A stretch of DNA of 14,758 nt from CAVURW01 sp963743595. Its GTDB lineage: Bacteria > Verrucomicrobiota > Verrucomicrobiia > Methylacidiphilales > UBA1321. This document shows positions 6,610 to 13,655 of this stretch, piece after piece (position 1 is the first letter of the stretch; each line of letters starts with the position of its first letter). Both the position numbers and the translations under genes were made by a program. The stretch covers positions 1 to 14,758 of the forward strand of contig CAVURW010000150.1 in the NCBI GenBank assembly GCA_963743595.1, given 5' to 3'. A model generated the notes under the pieces. It saw only the letters and a list, made by a program, of their open reading frames with translations, was not told the origin of the DNA and made no database searches.

Positions 6610-8862
6610 ATGCTTTCCCGCGCGCTCATCCTCTTCTGCTTCGCCTCCTGTGCTCTCGCTTCCGCCGATATCCCCTACCCGGACGCAATCGCAGCATCAG
6701 ATGTTCATGAGAACAAAATCGATAGCATCGGTGACCGCGCGATCTTGGTCGGTAACGGCGAGCTCAATGCACTGATCACGAGCGATCACAAAGACCTCCG
6801 GTTGCGCGTCGCTAAAAACGATTGCTGGGATATGCGCGTGAACACGAAGAACGACCCACCGATGCCGACAATCGATGTCGCCACGGGCAAGGTCACCAGC
6901 GGCCATGGTTCCACCGACAGTTGGAAGACGGTCTACTCGACCGCCCTGCCCTGCTGCGAGATCATTGTGCCGGGCGTGGCCGATAACCTGACCGACGCGA
7001 CCCTGAGCCTTTCCAAGGCGGTCGCCACGATCACGACCAAGACGGAATCGACCGACATCCGGGTGCTCGGTCAAAGCAATGTGATTCTGATTCACTCGAG
7101 CCATCCTTTTGAGGTCTCGTTCGCCGGTATTCTCGACTTTCTTCACGACAAGGACATGAACACGTGGGTCAGTAAGGCCGATCTAGGCACGCAAGGCGAT
7201 TGCACCTACATTCACCAGAACATTCCGGGTGACGACGATGTTAGCGGCATGGATATCTATGTGGTGGCGGGGAAGAAGGACTCCACGCAAGCGATTGCCG
7301 TGGTGACCTCGCGCGATTCTCAACATCCGCTGGAGGACGCCGTCAATCTGGTGCACTCGACACTGGCTGATGCGAACGTCGTAGCGAAGCACGAGACCGT
7401 CTGGAATGAGTTTTGGTCGAAGAGCGGCATTCAATTGGGCGACACGGAGTTGCAGGAGTGGTGGTATCACATGCTCTACTTCAACCGGGTCTTCGCGCGC
7501 GCCGGAGGCAACGCCATCGGTTTAGCCGCTTGCTTCGATCACCTTGCCGGTTGGCACAATTCGCTCAAACTCAACTACAACATCCAGCAGACTTATTTAG
7601 GTTGTGCTCCGACGAATCACCCCGAGTTAATCGAACCGTTCATCGATGTTTTGATGCGGAATCTCCCTCGGGCCAAGTGGTTTGCCACAACCAGTTTCAT
7701 CGGTTCGGAAGGCGCGTTTTTTCATAGCGATCTCTTCCCGTTTGAACCCGATCCGGCCAATTGCAAAACGAACTGTAAGCACCAGCAGACCTACATGCCG
7801 TACGGATATAGCCTGGGCATGGACGGGCACTCGGCGGTCGTGGTTTGGGAATATTACAAGTTCTCGCCGACGGCTGCTCACCTGGAGAAAGTCTACCCGC
7901 TGATCAAAGAATTCGCTACGTTCTACTGTTCGCTCTTGGAGAAATATCCACTCGTGAACGGGAAGCGGCATATGGGACCAAGTTTCTTTCCAGAAATCGG
8001 CGGCTACTATGAGTATAATGTCTGTTACGATATCCACTTCGTGACAGCTTGCCTGCGGATCGCGAAGGAAGCGGCGACGCTGAAGCACGACGACGCTCTT
8101 TTAACGCGAGTCAATGCCGTCATCGATCAAGTGCCAGGTTACGCCACGCAAACCAATCCGAAGGAGACCGATCCGGCTCATGCGAATGATCTCTACATTC
8201 AGCCTTGGGAAGGTGCCGGGTTCAACGTGGGTGCAGATCGGCATGGCACGATGATTCAGGGCATTTTCCCCGCAGGAAATATCAATTGGTTCTCGAGCGA
8301 TGACATGAAGCAGATCGGGATTAACACGATCAAGCGGGTGGAGAATTGCACCACCCACGCCAATTCCAACGTAGCGATCAACATAGCGCGTGCACGCCTA
8401 GGCCTAACCGACGACGCGATCGCCAATGCCAAAATGTGTTTCTCCGGTAAGACAGGAAAATACTCTACGGAAGCGGCAAACGGCCTGTTCCACTGGAACG
8501 CTCACGGTCAATACATCACGGAGCAGGTGGCAATCGAGCGGTTCGTTACCGAGCTGCTCATGCAGAGCGTCGGGAACACGATTCGTATTTTCCCGGCTTG
8601 GCCAACAGCCACGGACGCCCATTTCACGGATCTCCTCGCCGAGGGTGGGTTTCTCGTTTCCGCTGATCAGGTCGGAGGCAGTATCGCGAATGTGCGGATC
8701 GAGTCGAGCGTCGGCGGACCAGTAAAAGTCGTTAGCCCCTGGAAAAGCGGGTTCACCGTGACGGAAAAAGCCAGCTCATCGGCCGTACCGGTCCAGACCG
8801 CAAACGGCATTTCCTCCTTCCCGACCGAAGCCGGAAAGGTCTACTTGCTCAAGCAGTCTTAG
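6610..8862 (+). CDS. secreted GH95-like glycosidase (alpha-L-fucosidase type)
   Basis: A 750-residue exported protein with the architecture of GH95, a family of inverting alpha-L-fucosidases and alpha-L-galactosidases with an (alpha/alpha)6 barrel. I chose the ATG at 6610 because it opens a good signal peptide, MLSRALILFCFASCALASA, with cleavage expected near residue 19; the frame stays open to an ATG at 6538, but those 24 residues would bury it. NGELNAL (49-55) is the N-terminal beta-domain motif. KLNYNIQQ (320-327) places N322 and N324 in the Asn-x-Asn pair that positions water in the Bifidobacterium enzyme AfcA. GPSFFPEIG (456-464) gives E462 as the likely general acid. DRHGTMIQGIFPAGNI (543-558) matches the HRH-x-S block, and IRIFPAWP (658-665) opens the C-terminal beta domain. 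Similarity is distant, so the substrate is open. It converges on the aldo/keto reductase with a 55-base gap. Confidence 0.75.
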   Translation: MLSRALILFCFASCALASADIPYPDAIAASDVHENKIDSIGDRAILVGNGELNALITSDHKDLRLRVAKNDCWDMRVNTKNDPPMPTIDVATGKVTSGHGSTDSWKTVYSTALPCCEIIVPGVADNLTDATLSLSKAVATITTKTESTDIRVLGQSNVILIHSSHPFEVSFAGILDFLHDKDMNTWVSKADLGTQGDCTYIHQNIPGDDDVSGMDIYVVAGKKDSTQAIAVVTSRDSQHPLEDAVNLVHSTLADANVVAKHETVWNEFWSKSGIQLGDTELQEWWYHMLYFNRVFARAGGNAIGLAACFDHLAGWHNSLKLNYNIQQTYLGCAPTNHPELIEPFIDVLMRNLPRAKWFATTSFIGSEGAFFHSDLFPFEPDPANCKTNCKHQQTYMPYGYSLGMDGHSAVVVWEYYKFSPTAAHLEKVYPLIKEFATFYCSLLEKYPLVNGKRHMGPSFFPEIGGYYEYNVCYDIHFVTACLRIAKEAATLKHDDALLTRVNAVIDQVPGYATQTNPKETDPAHANDLYIQPWEGAGFNVGADRHGTMIQGIFPAGNINWFSSDDMKQIGINTIKRVENCTTHANSNVAINIARARLGLTDDAIANAKMCFSGKTGKYSTEAANGLFHWNAHGQYITEQVAIERFVTELLMQSVGNTIRIFPAWPTATDAHFTDLLAEGGFLVSADQVGGSIANVRIESSVGGPVKVVSPWKSGFTVTEKASSSAVPVQTANGISSFPTEAGKVYLLKQS

Positions 8863-8917
8863 ACAGGGACATCCCCTCCCCGATGAAAACTCATTGCATT
8901 CATCAGCATGACGATGC

Positions 8918-9946
8918 CTAAACCGGAAACGGATTCCGCTCACTGAATCCCTGTTGATGCCAGTAAGGGTACGGGAACGGGAGCGCGCTCGCCGCATCCA
9001 GTCGCTTGACTTGATCGGGCGTGAGATTCCAACCGACAGCACCGAGATTGTCCCGCAGTTGCGATTCATTTCGGGCACCGATCACCACCGTCGAAACGGT
9101 GGGGCGCTGCAGAAGCCAGTTCAGCGCCACTTGCGGAATGGTTTTGCCCACTTCAGCCGAGATGATTTCCAAGGCATCCGTCACCCGGTAGAGGTGCTCG
9201 TCAGCGACTCGCGGTCCGGCGTTAACGACGGTCGGATCGTTCAGACGGCTGACTTCAGGCTTGGGCTTGGTACGACCGAGTTTGCCGGTCAAACGGCCCC
9301 AACCCAGCGGACTCCACACAACCGCGCCCACGCCTTGATCGATCCCGAGCGGCATGAGCTCCCACTCATAATCGCGCCCGATGAGCGAGTAATAGGTCTG
9401 ATTGGCCACATACCGTTGCAGGTTATATTTCTCGGCGACGGCCAGCGATTTCATCAGGTGCCAGCCGGAGAAATTCGAGCAGCCGATGTAGCGTATTTTC
9501 CCTGCCCGCACCAGATCATCCAGCGTGTTGAGTACTTCTTCCACAGGTGTCATGGCATCGAAGCCGTGGAGTTGGAACAGGTCAATGTAGTCGGTCTGCA
9601 AACGGCGGAGCGACGCTTCAACCGCTTTAATCAAATGAAAACGGGAAGAACCGGCATCGTTGGGACCATCGCCCAAGCGGAAAGTGGCCTTTGTCGAAAT
9701 GAGAACCGAATCACGCCGGCCTTTGATCGCCTGCCCTAGGATTTCCTCCGATGATCCACCGGAATAGATGTCGGCGGAATCGAACATGGTAAGACCCGCC
9801 TCCAAGCACACGTCGACCAGCCGAGTCGCCTCCACCACGTCGCTGGCTCCCCATGAATTGAAAAAGCCAACACCACCAAATGTGCCTGTGCCAAATGTAA
9901 GAACGGGTACTTTAAATCCCGACCGACCGAGTAAGCGATATTCCAT
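8918..9946 (-). CDS. aldo/keto reductase
   Basis: A 342-residue cytoplasmic NADPH-dependent oxidoreductase of the AKR superfamily, (beta/alpha)8 barrel. The catalytic tetrad is intact: D56 and Y61 in FDSADIYSGGSSEE (55-68), K86 in LISTKAT (82-88) and H127 in LFQLHGF (123-129). GKIRYIGCSNFSGW (149-162) and ANQTYYSLIGR (181-191) are the usual NADPH and substrate-loop neighbours, and VSTVVIGARNESQLRDNLGA, near the C-terminus, is the cofactor-binding segment. The type resembles AKR11/YajO- or YghZ-like enzymes acting on small aldehydes or sugars; the substrate cannot be named. Length is normal. The start ATG (9944-9946) has GGTGG a few bases upstream. It is transcribed away from the lipoprotein gene across a 131-bp divergent gap, so the two could share a regulator. 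Confidence 0.9.
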   Translation of the reverse strand: MEYRLLGRSGFKVPVLTFGTGTFGGVGFFNSWGASDVVEATRLVDVCLEAGLTMFDSADIYSGGSSEEILGQAIKGRRDSVLISTKATFRLGDGPNDAGSSRFHLIKAVEASLRRLQTDYIDLFQLHGFDAMTPVEEVLNTLDDLVRAGKIRYIGCSNFSGWHLMKSLAVAEKYNLQRYVANQTYYSLIGRDYEWELMPLGIDQGVGAVVWSPLGWGRLTGKLGRTKPKPEVSRLNDPTVVNAGPRVADEHLYRVTDALEIISAEVGKTIPQVALNWLLQRPTVSTVVIGARNESQLRDNLGAVGWNLTPDQVKRLDAASALPFPYPYWHQQGFSERNPFPV

Positions 9947-10077
9947 AATCCACCAAGAAACAGGCTAATCGTCCGGCGTCAAGGCAACTCGATTGCTCGA
10001 AAGCCCATTTGGCCGTAAACTAACGTGGCGTCCCACCGGTAGGGCATTAATTCTTCTAATTCTCGCGATTCTTCTCC

Positions 10078-10863
10078 ATGAACAAAACCTTGTCCTATTT
10101 GGCCGTTCTCGTCCTGCTTTCGGGCTGTTCCCAAGGCCCCGATTCATCGGCTGGCCCCACTGGCCCCGCGATTCCCACGCCAATACCGGACGACCCGCGC
10201 TTACCCCACATCACCGGCAGAGTCACCCTCAACGGCAAGCCGGGGAGTATCGATACCTCCATCTTTGCGCAGACGCACGGCTGCGGTGAGAGTCCCATCC
10301 ATAAAACGGAGAATTGGAAAGTAGGGTCGAACGGTCAGCTCGCGGATGTGGTGGTGTGGGTGACGAATCCTACCACCGCAATTTCCACGCCGCACCCCAC
10401 TACGCCCGTCATGAACCAGGCGCTCTGCCGATATGAACCGCATGTCGTGGCCACCACGGCCACTCTGGGCGTGATCTATAAGAATAGCGACCCAGTCATT
10501 CATAACGTGCGCGCTCGCTACTCCACCGGCGCGGATGCTCAGCCGGGCGACGTGATTTTTAATGTCGGCGAGCTTCCCGCGATCACCTCCATGCAGACGT
10601 TCCCGGCTACGGGGCTCTTTTCGATTCAATGCGACGTCCATAGCTGGATGCAAGGGTGGGTCTATGTGCTGCCGGAATCGTGCCGCGGTTTCTGGGCGGT
10701 CTCAGCGACGGATGGTTCATTCAGCATCCCCTCACCCGGCAACGGCGATTTTATAATCCACGCCTGGCACGCGCGCTTTCACGATCCCGTGGAAATGAAG
10801 GTCCACACCGTCAACGGCGCCGCCGTTCTGGATGTTGTCTTCGACGGTACCAAGTCCTTCTGA
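10078..10863 (+). CDS. cupredoxin-like lipoprotein
   Basis: A 261-residue lipoprotein. The signal MNKTLSYLAVLVLLSGC ends in a lipobox (LLSG-C17), so the mature protein should be lipid-anchored in the envelope. A Pro/Gly-rich linker (21-40) follows, then a first beta segment starting at ITGRVTLNGKPGSID. The central region is cupredoxin-like: RYEPHVVATTATLGVIYKNS (118-137), then SDPVIHNVRA with H142, and SIQCDVHSWMQGWVYVL (182-198). C185, H188 and M191 would, with H142, form a Cys-His-His-Met set as in type 1 copper sites. The C-terminal part (WAVSATDGSFSIPSPGNGDF with IHAWHARF) resembles a carboxypeptidase-regulatory-like beta sandwich. Proteins of this build occur in Planctomycetes and Verrucomicrobiota, often annotated as plastocyanin- or methylamine-utilisation-like. 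A role in electron transfer or copper binding is an inference. No ribosome-binding site is apparent. Confidence 0.75.
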   Translation: MNKTLSYLAVLVLLSGCSQGPDSSAGPTGPAIPTPIPDDPRLPHITGRVTLNGKPGSIDTSIFAQTHGCGESPIHKTENWKVGSNGQLADVVVWVTNPTTAISTPHPTTPVMNQALCRYEPHVVATTATLGVIYKNSDPVIHNVRARYSTGADAQPGDVIFNVGELPAITSMQTFPATGLFSIQCDVHSWMQGWVYVLPESCRGFWAVSATDGSFSIPSPGNGDFIIHAWHARFHDPVEMKVHTVNGAAVLDVVFDGTKSF

Positions 10864-11011
10864 CTTCACCCGCCTGCCGGGGCGCGCGTCTCCAGCCGCT
10901 GCGGTGATGTCGCCCGCCCGCAAGCATCGCGAGAACGACGACCCCGCCAAGCACCCACCAGACGATGGGTGAGTGCCATGAGAGATTCGAGAGAAAGTCG
11001 CTTATATCCAT
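10811..11011 (-). CDS. possible small single-pass membrane protein (weak)
   Basis: A 66-codon frame that starts at ATG 11009-11011 and overlaps the last 53 bases of the lipoprotein gene on the other strand. The first 33 residues look protein-like: MDISDFLSNLSWHSPIVWW, then a hydrophobic helix VLGGVVVLAMLAGG. The second half is an Arg/His-rich run of the kind often seen when a GC-rich gene is read in antisense, and it overlaps the lipoprotein 3' end. It could be a true small membrane protein, a decayed gene with a broken end, or chance. It occupies much of the otherwise gene-free 10864-11200 stretch. Confidence 0.25.
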   Translation of the reverse strand: MDISDFLSNLSWHSPIVWWVLGGVVVLAMLAGGRHHRSGWRRAPRQAGEVRRTWYRRRQHPERRRR

Positions 11012-11200
11012 GCCAGAAGTAGCCTATCAGTCTGACTATCGAAGGTCCAACAACGCTTCTATCGTCACTGGAAGCGATAGTTCACCCGCTCAGGGTCAAT
11101 CACGACCTATAACACCAAATTCTCGACCTGCCCAAAATAGGAAGAATAATGTTTTGGTGCCTTGCTGGACGTTAAAGTAGTATTACGATTCTTGGCATTT
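10864..11200. other. 337-bp stretch without a confident gene
   Basis: Between the lipoprotein stop and the favoured start of the secreted protein at 11201. It holds the weak small membrane ORF on the - strand (to 11011), a GC-rich first half, and an AT-richer second half with an interlocking inverted repeat at 11054-11080. I see no tRNA, no rho-independent terminator with a T run and no strong sigma-70 promoter. The promoter of the gene at 11201 must lie here. Confidence 0.5.
11054..11080. repeat. interlocking inverted repeats (X-Y-X'-Y' order)
   Basis: CGCTTC (11054-11059) pairs with GAAGCG (11071-11076), and CTATCG (11059-11064) pairs with CGATAG (11075-11080). The arms alternate, so the two hairpins compete, or could co-exist as a short H-type pseudoknot in RNA. 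An extra direct copy of CTATCG lies at 11036-11041. The element is about 120 bp upstream of the start at 11201, where a leader structure or operator is plausible. Its arms are only 6 bp, so chance is not excluded. Confidence 0.35.
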
Positions 11201-12034
11201 ATGAATCACACCCCGGCCTGCTTGCTCGGCGGCACTTTGAGCTTACTGCTCGTCCAACAAATTTGGAGTGCCCCCCTGCCCTCCCCGACTCTCACGCCTA
11301 TACCCACACACCGGGTTTCGCCGACGCCGACCCCCACGCCGATCGTCTACGACCACTTTCGTGCGCTCGCGTGGCTTAATCCCATCGAGGGCATTTCCTA
11401 TTCTCAAGCTCTCCCCAGGGACCCTGGTTTTCGCGACATCCCCATCAGCGCGAACGCACGCTTTCGTTCACCTTTCTACACGTTCGACCCCAAGAAGCCT
11501 GTCTACCTCTTGCAATCGACGAATGGAACGAAAACGGTGGCTGCCACGTTGGATCTCTCAAAAGTTCCGGACTTGCCTCTCGTCCTGCTCCAGTTTGATT
11601 CGACTAACAAGCTGATCGCGACGATCTACCCGGATGACCTGACTAACTTACCAGCAGGGGCTTATCGCCTTGTCAATTTTACGGATCAATCGATTGATGT
11701 GAAACTAGCTGACGTCGAGACCGTGCTGGAACCAAACGCCTCGCAGGTGAGCTTTCCTCACCCACCAACGAATCTGCTGCAGATCGAAGTGACCCAGACC
11801 AGCACAAAAAAGCGCATCTACTCCAATGTCTTTGCGCACAATACCTCGGTGCGCTGGATCCTCTTTTTCGTCCAAGATGCTGCCAAACAAATCTCGTTTC
11901 TGCGTCTCTCCGATTCCAGCGAGGGAGCGAAAGCGCCGACGCCGACGCCCACTCCGAGCCCGACCCCCACACCCACACCTGCCCCGACCCCCAAGAAAAA
12001 ACACCACAAACCGGCCGCAAGTACCGCTGATTGA
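11201..12034 (+). CDS. secreted protein of unknown function with Pro-Thr linkers
   Basis: 277 residues from the ATG at 11201, chosen because it opens a signal peptide (MNHTPACLLGGTLSLLLVQQ, then IWSA) with cleavage expected before PLPSP. The frame is open upstream to a TTG at 11162, which would add 13 residues and spoil the signal. The mature protein starts with a Pro-Thr linker (TPIPTHRVSPTPTPTPIVYD). A beta-rich domain follows, with ALPRDPGFRDIPISANARFR, FYTFDPKKPVYLLQ, LLQFDSTNKLIATIYPDDL and LPAGAYRLVNFTDQSIDVKL. The last two blocks, a strand ending in P-x-G-x-Y-R-x-x-N-x-T, belong to a beta-sandwich pattern I associate with uncharacterised Verrucomicrobiota proteins. The C-terminus is a PTPTPSP linker and a basic KKKHHKPAASTAD tail. 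Function unknown; an envelope location is inferred. Its stop is 6 bases from the stop of the convergent Nnr gene. Confidence 0.7.
   Translation: MNHTPACLLGGTLSLLLVQQIWSAPLPSPTLTPIPTHRVSPTPTPTPIVYDHFRALAWLNPIEGISYSQALPRDPGFRDIPISANARFRSPFYTFDPKKPVYLLQSTNGTKTVAATLDLSKVPDLPLVLLQFDSTNKLIATIYPDDLTNLPAGAYRLVNFTDQSIDVKLADVETVLEPNASQVSFPHPPTNLLQIEVTQTSTKKRIYSNVFAHNTSVRWILFFVQDAAKQISFLRLSDSSEGAKAPTPTPTPSPTPTPTPAPTPKKKHHKPAASTAD
11936..11993 (+). repeat. low-complexity repeat encoding a Pro-Thr linker
   Basis: Imperfect CCGACG / CCCAC / ACACC units encode alternating Pro-Thr (with Ser and Ala) near the C-terminus of the secreted protein. A shorter run of the same kind encodes the N-terminal linker at about 11280-11345. 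These are flexible spacers at protein level, and slippage-prone at DNA level. They also create misleading Gly/Val-rich reading frames on the opposite strand. Confidence 0.7.
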
Positions 12035-12040
12035 GTTTCT

Positions 12041-13567
12041 TCAGGCCGAGTGGCGCAGATCCAGCAGTGCCTTACTCAAGTAGGTGCTCAAAGCGCTCGG
12101 CGTCATGCCCTCTTCGATCCCCCGATCACGAAGCAGCAAATCCCCAGCCCGACCGTGTAGCCAAACGCCCAAGCGAGCCGCATCAAACGGCGTGAGCCCT
12201 TGTGCGATCAATCCTCCGATTACGCCTGCCAGCGTATCGCCCGATCCACCGGTGCTCAGCCCTGGATTGCCGGTCGTATTGTAAAAGATCCCACGTCCGC
12301 GCTCGGTCACAATCGTCCGAGTGCCTTTTAATACGAGCACGCCGCCGCATTTCCTTACGAACTCACGCGCCACGCGCTCGCGGTCCTCAGAGTAGAATTT
12401 TTCGCCGATAAGCCGGGCCATTTCACCTGTATGCGGTGTAAATACTGTCGGTGCGGAGCGCTGCATTAACGCTTCGTGAGCAACGCTTTCGCCAGCGACT
12501 TGATTCAACCCGTCCGCATCCAGCACAACCGGCAGGTTAGAGCGCAACACCATTAATAGCCAATGCCTGGCCCACTTGCTGATCCCGATTCCTGGGCCGA
12601 TCACGACCACGCTCGTCTTTTCCGGCAGAGTATCGCCAGCTGAAACCATCACCTCGGCGGGCATCTTGGCGGCAACGATTGGGTAGGCGTCCGGATCAGT
12701 GCGAACGGAAATGAGCCCGGCACCGATTCCCTGAGCGCCCTGGGCGCACAAGATCGGGGCCCCGGTGAATCCTGGACTTCCCGAGACAATGGCTACGTGA
12801 CCGAACGAGCCTTTATACGCCAGCGCGTTCCGTAGGGGCAAAAGCGTGGCCAGATCACTGGGAATCAGTACCTCCGGTGCTTCACGCACTCCCTCGCCGC
12901 CACCACTCCATTCCAGAACGCCAAGTCGCCCCACCCATCGCGCGAGCACCTCCCGACAAAGAATGTCCTTTGCGTAGCCGACCGTTAGGGTCAGGTCAGC
13001 AATAACGGCAGCGTCCTCGCTATTCGGACGCGTATCGACAAATCCGGCTAAGCCGCTGGGCAGATCGACTGCCACCACGCGAAAAAAGCGCTCATGACGA
13101 GCTGCGTTCACCCTCTGAACGATTTCACGCACGGGACTACGCAATATGCCCTTTGCCTGTATTCCCAAAAGGGCATCCACCACCAAACCATCGGCTCGAG
13201 GAAAGGGAATAGTGCTTGGAGAATCGAGCACTTCCACCTCAGGACATTCGTCTTTGAGACGTTTCAAGTTGTTGTCGCAGAGCATCCCTAAATCGGACTG
13301 GTACGCGAGGTAGACGCGCACGCGAAACGACTCATTCGTCAAGCCGCGCTGCTTCTTTGCCAAAGCGCGCGCCATGGCTAGGCCATCGCCGCCGTTATTC
13401 CCCTTCCCCACGAGAATCAGAATTTCACACACACCCGGATACTCCACCAGGACGCGCTCAGCCAATTCGTGACCGACAGTCTCCATCAGGCTTTCGGCTG
13501 TGGCACGCCCGCTCTCAAAGAGCTGCCGCTCGATTTCCAACATCTCCGGTATCGTCACGACCCGCAT
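12041..13567 (-). CDS. nnr: bifunctional NAD(P)H-hydrate epimerase / ADP-dependent dehydratase
   Basis: Repairs damaged NADH and NADPH. The N-terminal NnrE (YjeF_N) domain epimerises R-NAD(P)HX to the S form, and the C-terminal NnrD (YjeF_C, carbohydrate-kinase-like) domain dehydrates S-NAD(P)HX using ADP. Counted from the ATG at 13565-13567 the protein has 508 residues, the usual length for the fused enzyme. NnrE: MRVVTIPEMLEIE (1-13), the loop VGKGNNGGDGLAMARAL (53-69), VVDALLGI (129-136) and VDLPSGL (167-173). NnrD: YKGSFGHVAIVSGSPGFTGA (251-270), VVLDADGLN (347-355), FTPHTGEMARLIG (376-388), VLKGTRTIV (412-420) and NPGLSTGGSGDTLAGVIGGL (434-453), whose GSGD carries the catalytic Asp. A GTG two codons upstream (13571-13573) is an alternative start; neither has a clear ribosome-binding site. 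It is divergent from the membrane protein gene, with an 88-bp gap. Confidence 0.95.
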   Translation of the reverse strand: MRVVTIPEMLEIERQLFESGRATAESLMETVGHELAERVLVEYPGVCEILILVGKGNNGGDGLAMARALAKKQRGLTNESFRVRVYLAYQSDLGMLCDNNLKRLKDECPEVEVLDSPSTIPFPRADGLVVDALLGIQAKGILRSPVREIVQRVNAARHERFFRVVAVDLPSGLAGFVDTRPNSEDAAVIADLTLTVGYAKDILCREVLARWVGRLGVLEWSGGGEGVREAPEVLIPSDLATLLPLRNALAYKGSFGHVAIVSGSPGFTGAPILCAQGAQGIGAGLISVRTDPDAYPIVAAKMPAEVMVSAGDTLPEKTSVVVIGPGIGISKWARHWLLMVLRSNLPVVLDADGLNQVAGESVAHEALMQRSAPTVFTPHTGEMARLIGEKFYSEDRERVAREFVRKCGGVLVLKGTRTIVTERGRGIFYNTTGNPGLSTGGSGDTLAGVIGGLIAQGLTPFDAARLGVWLHGRAGDLLLRDRGIEEGMTPSALSTYLSKALLDLRHSA

Positions 13568-13655
13568 TTCCACTGGACACTAGCAGGAACGGCGTTTACG
13601 CCCTATCTCAAAATTTTTTAGTGCAACCGCGCGTAACCGCCCTAAAATTTTCCGT

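Noticed and set aside
8863..8917. Terminator between the convergent glycosidase and reductase genes
   Set aside because: Only a 6-bp GATGAA/TTCATC pair with an 11-base loop is seen, without a T run.
8954..9739. 261-codon + strand frame over the aldo/keto reductase
   Set aside because: It is antisense to a gene with an intact catalytic tetrad and shows no recognisable domain.
11818..12009. Gly/Val-rich - strand frames at the end of the secreted protein gene
   Set aside because: They are translations of the Pro-Thr repeat in the opposite strand and carry no independent coding signal.
13591..13602. Inverted repeat GGCGT-TT-ACGCC before the membrane protein gene
   Set aside because: The arms are 5 bp with a 2-base loop; likely chance, and no repeat of it was noticed elsewhere.
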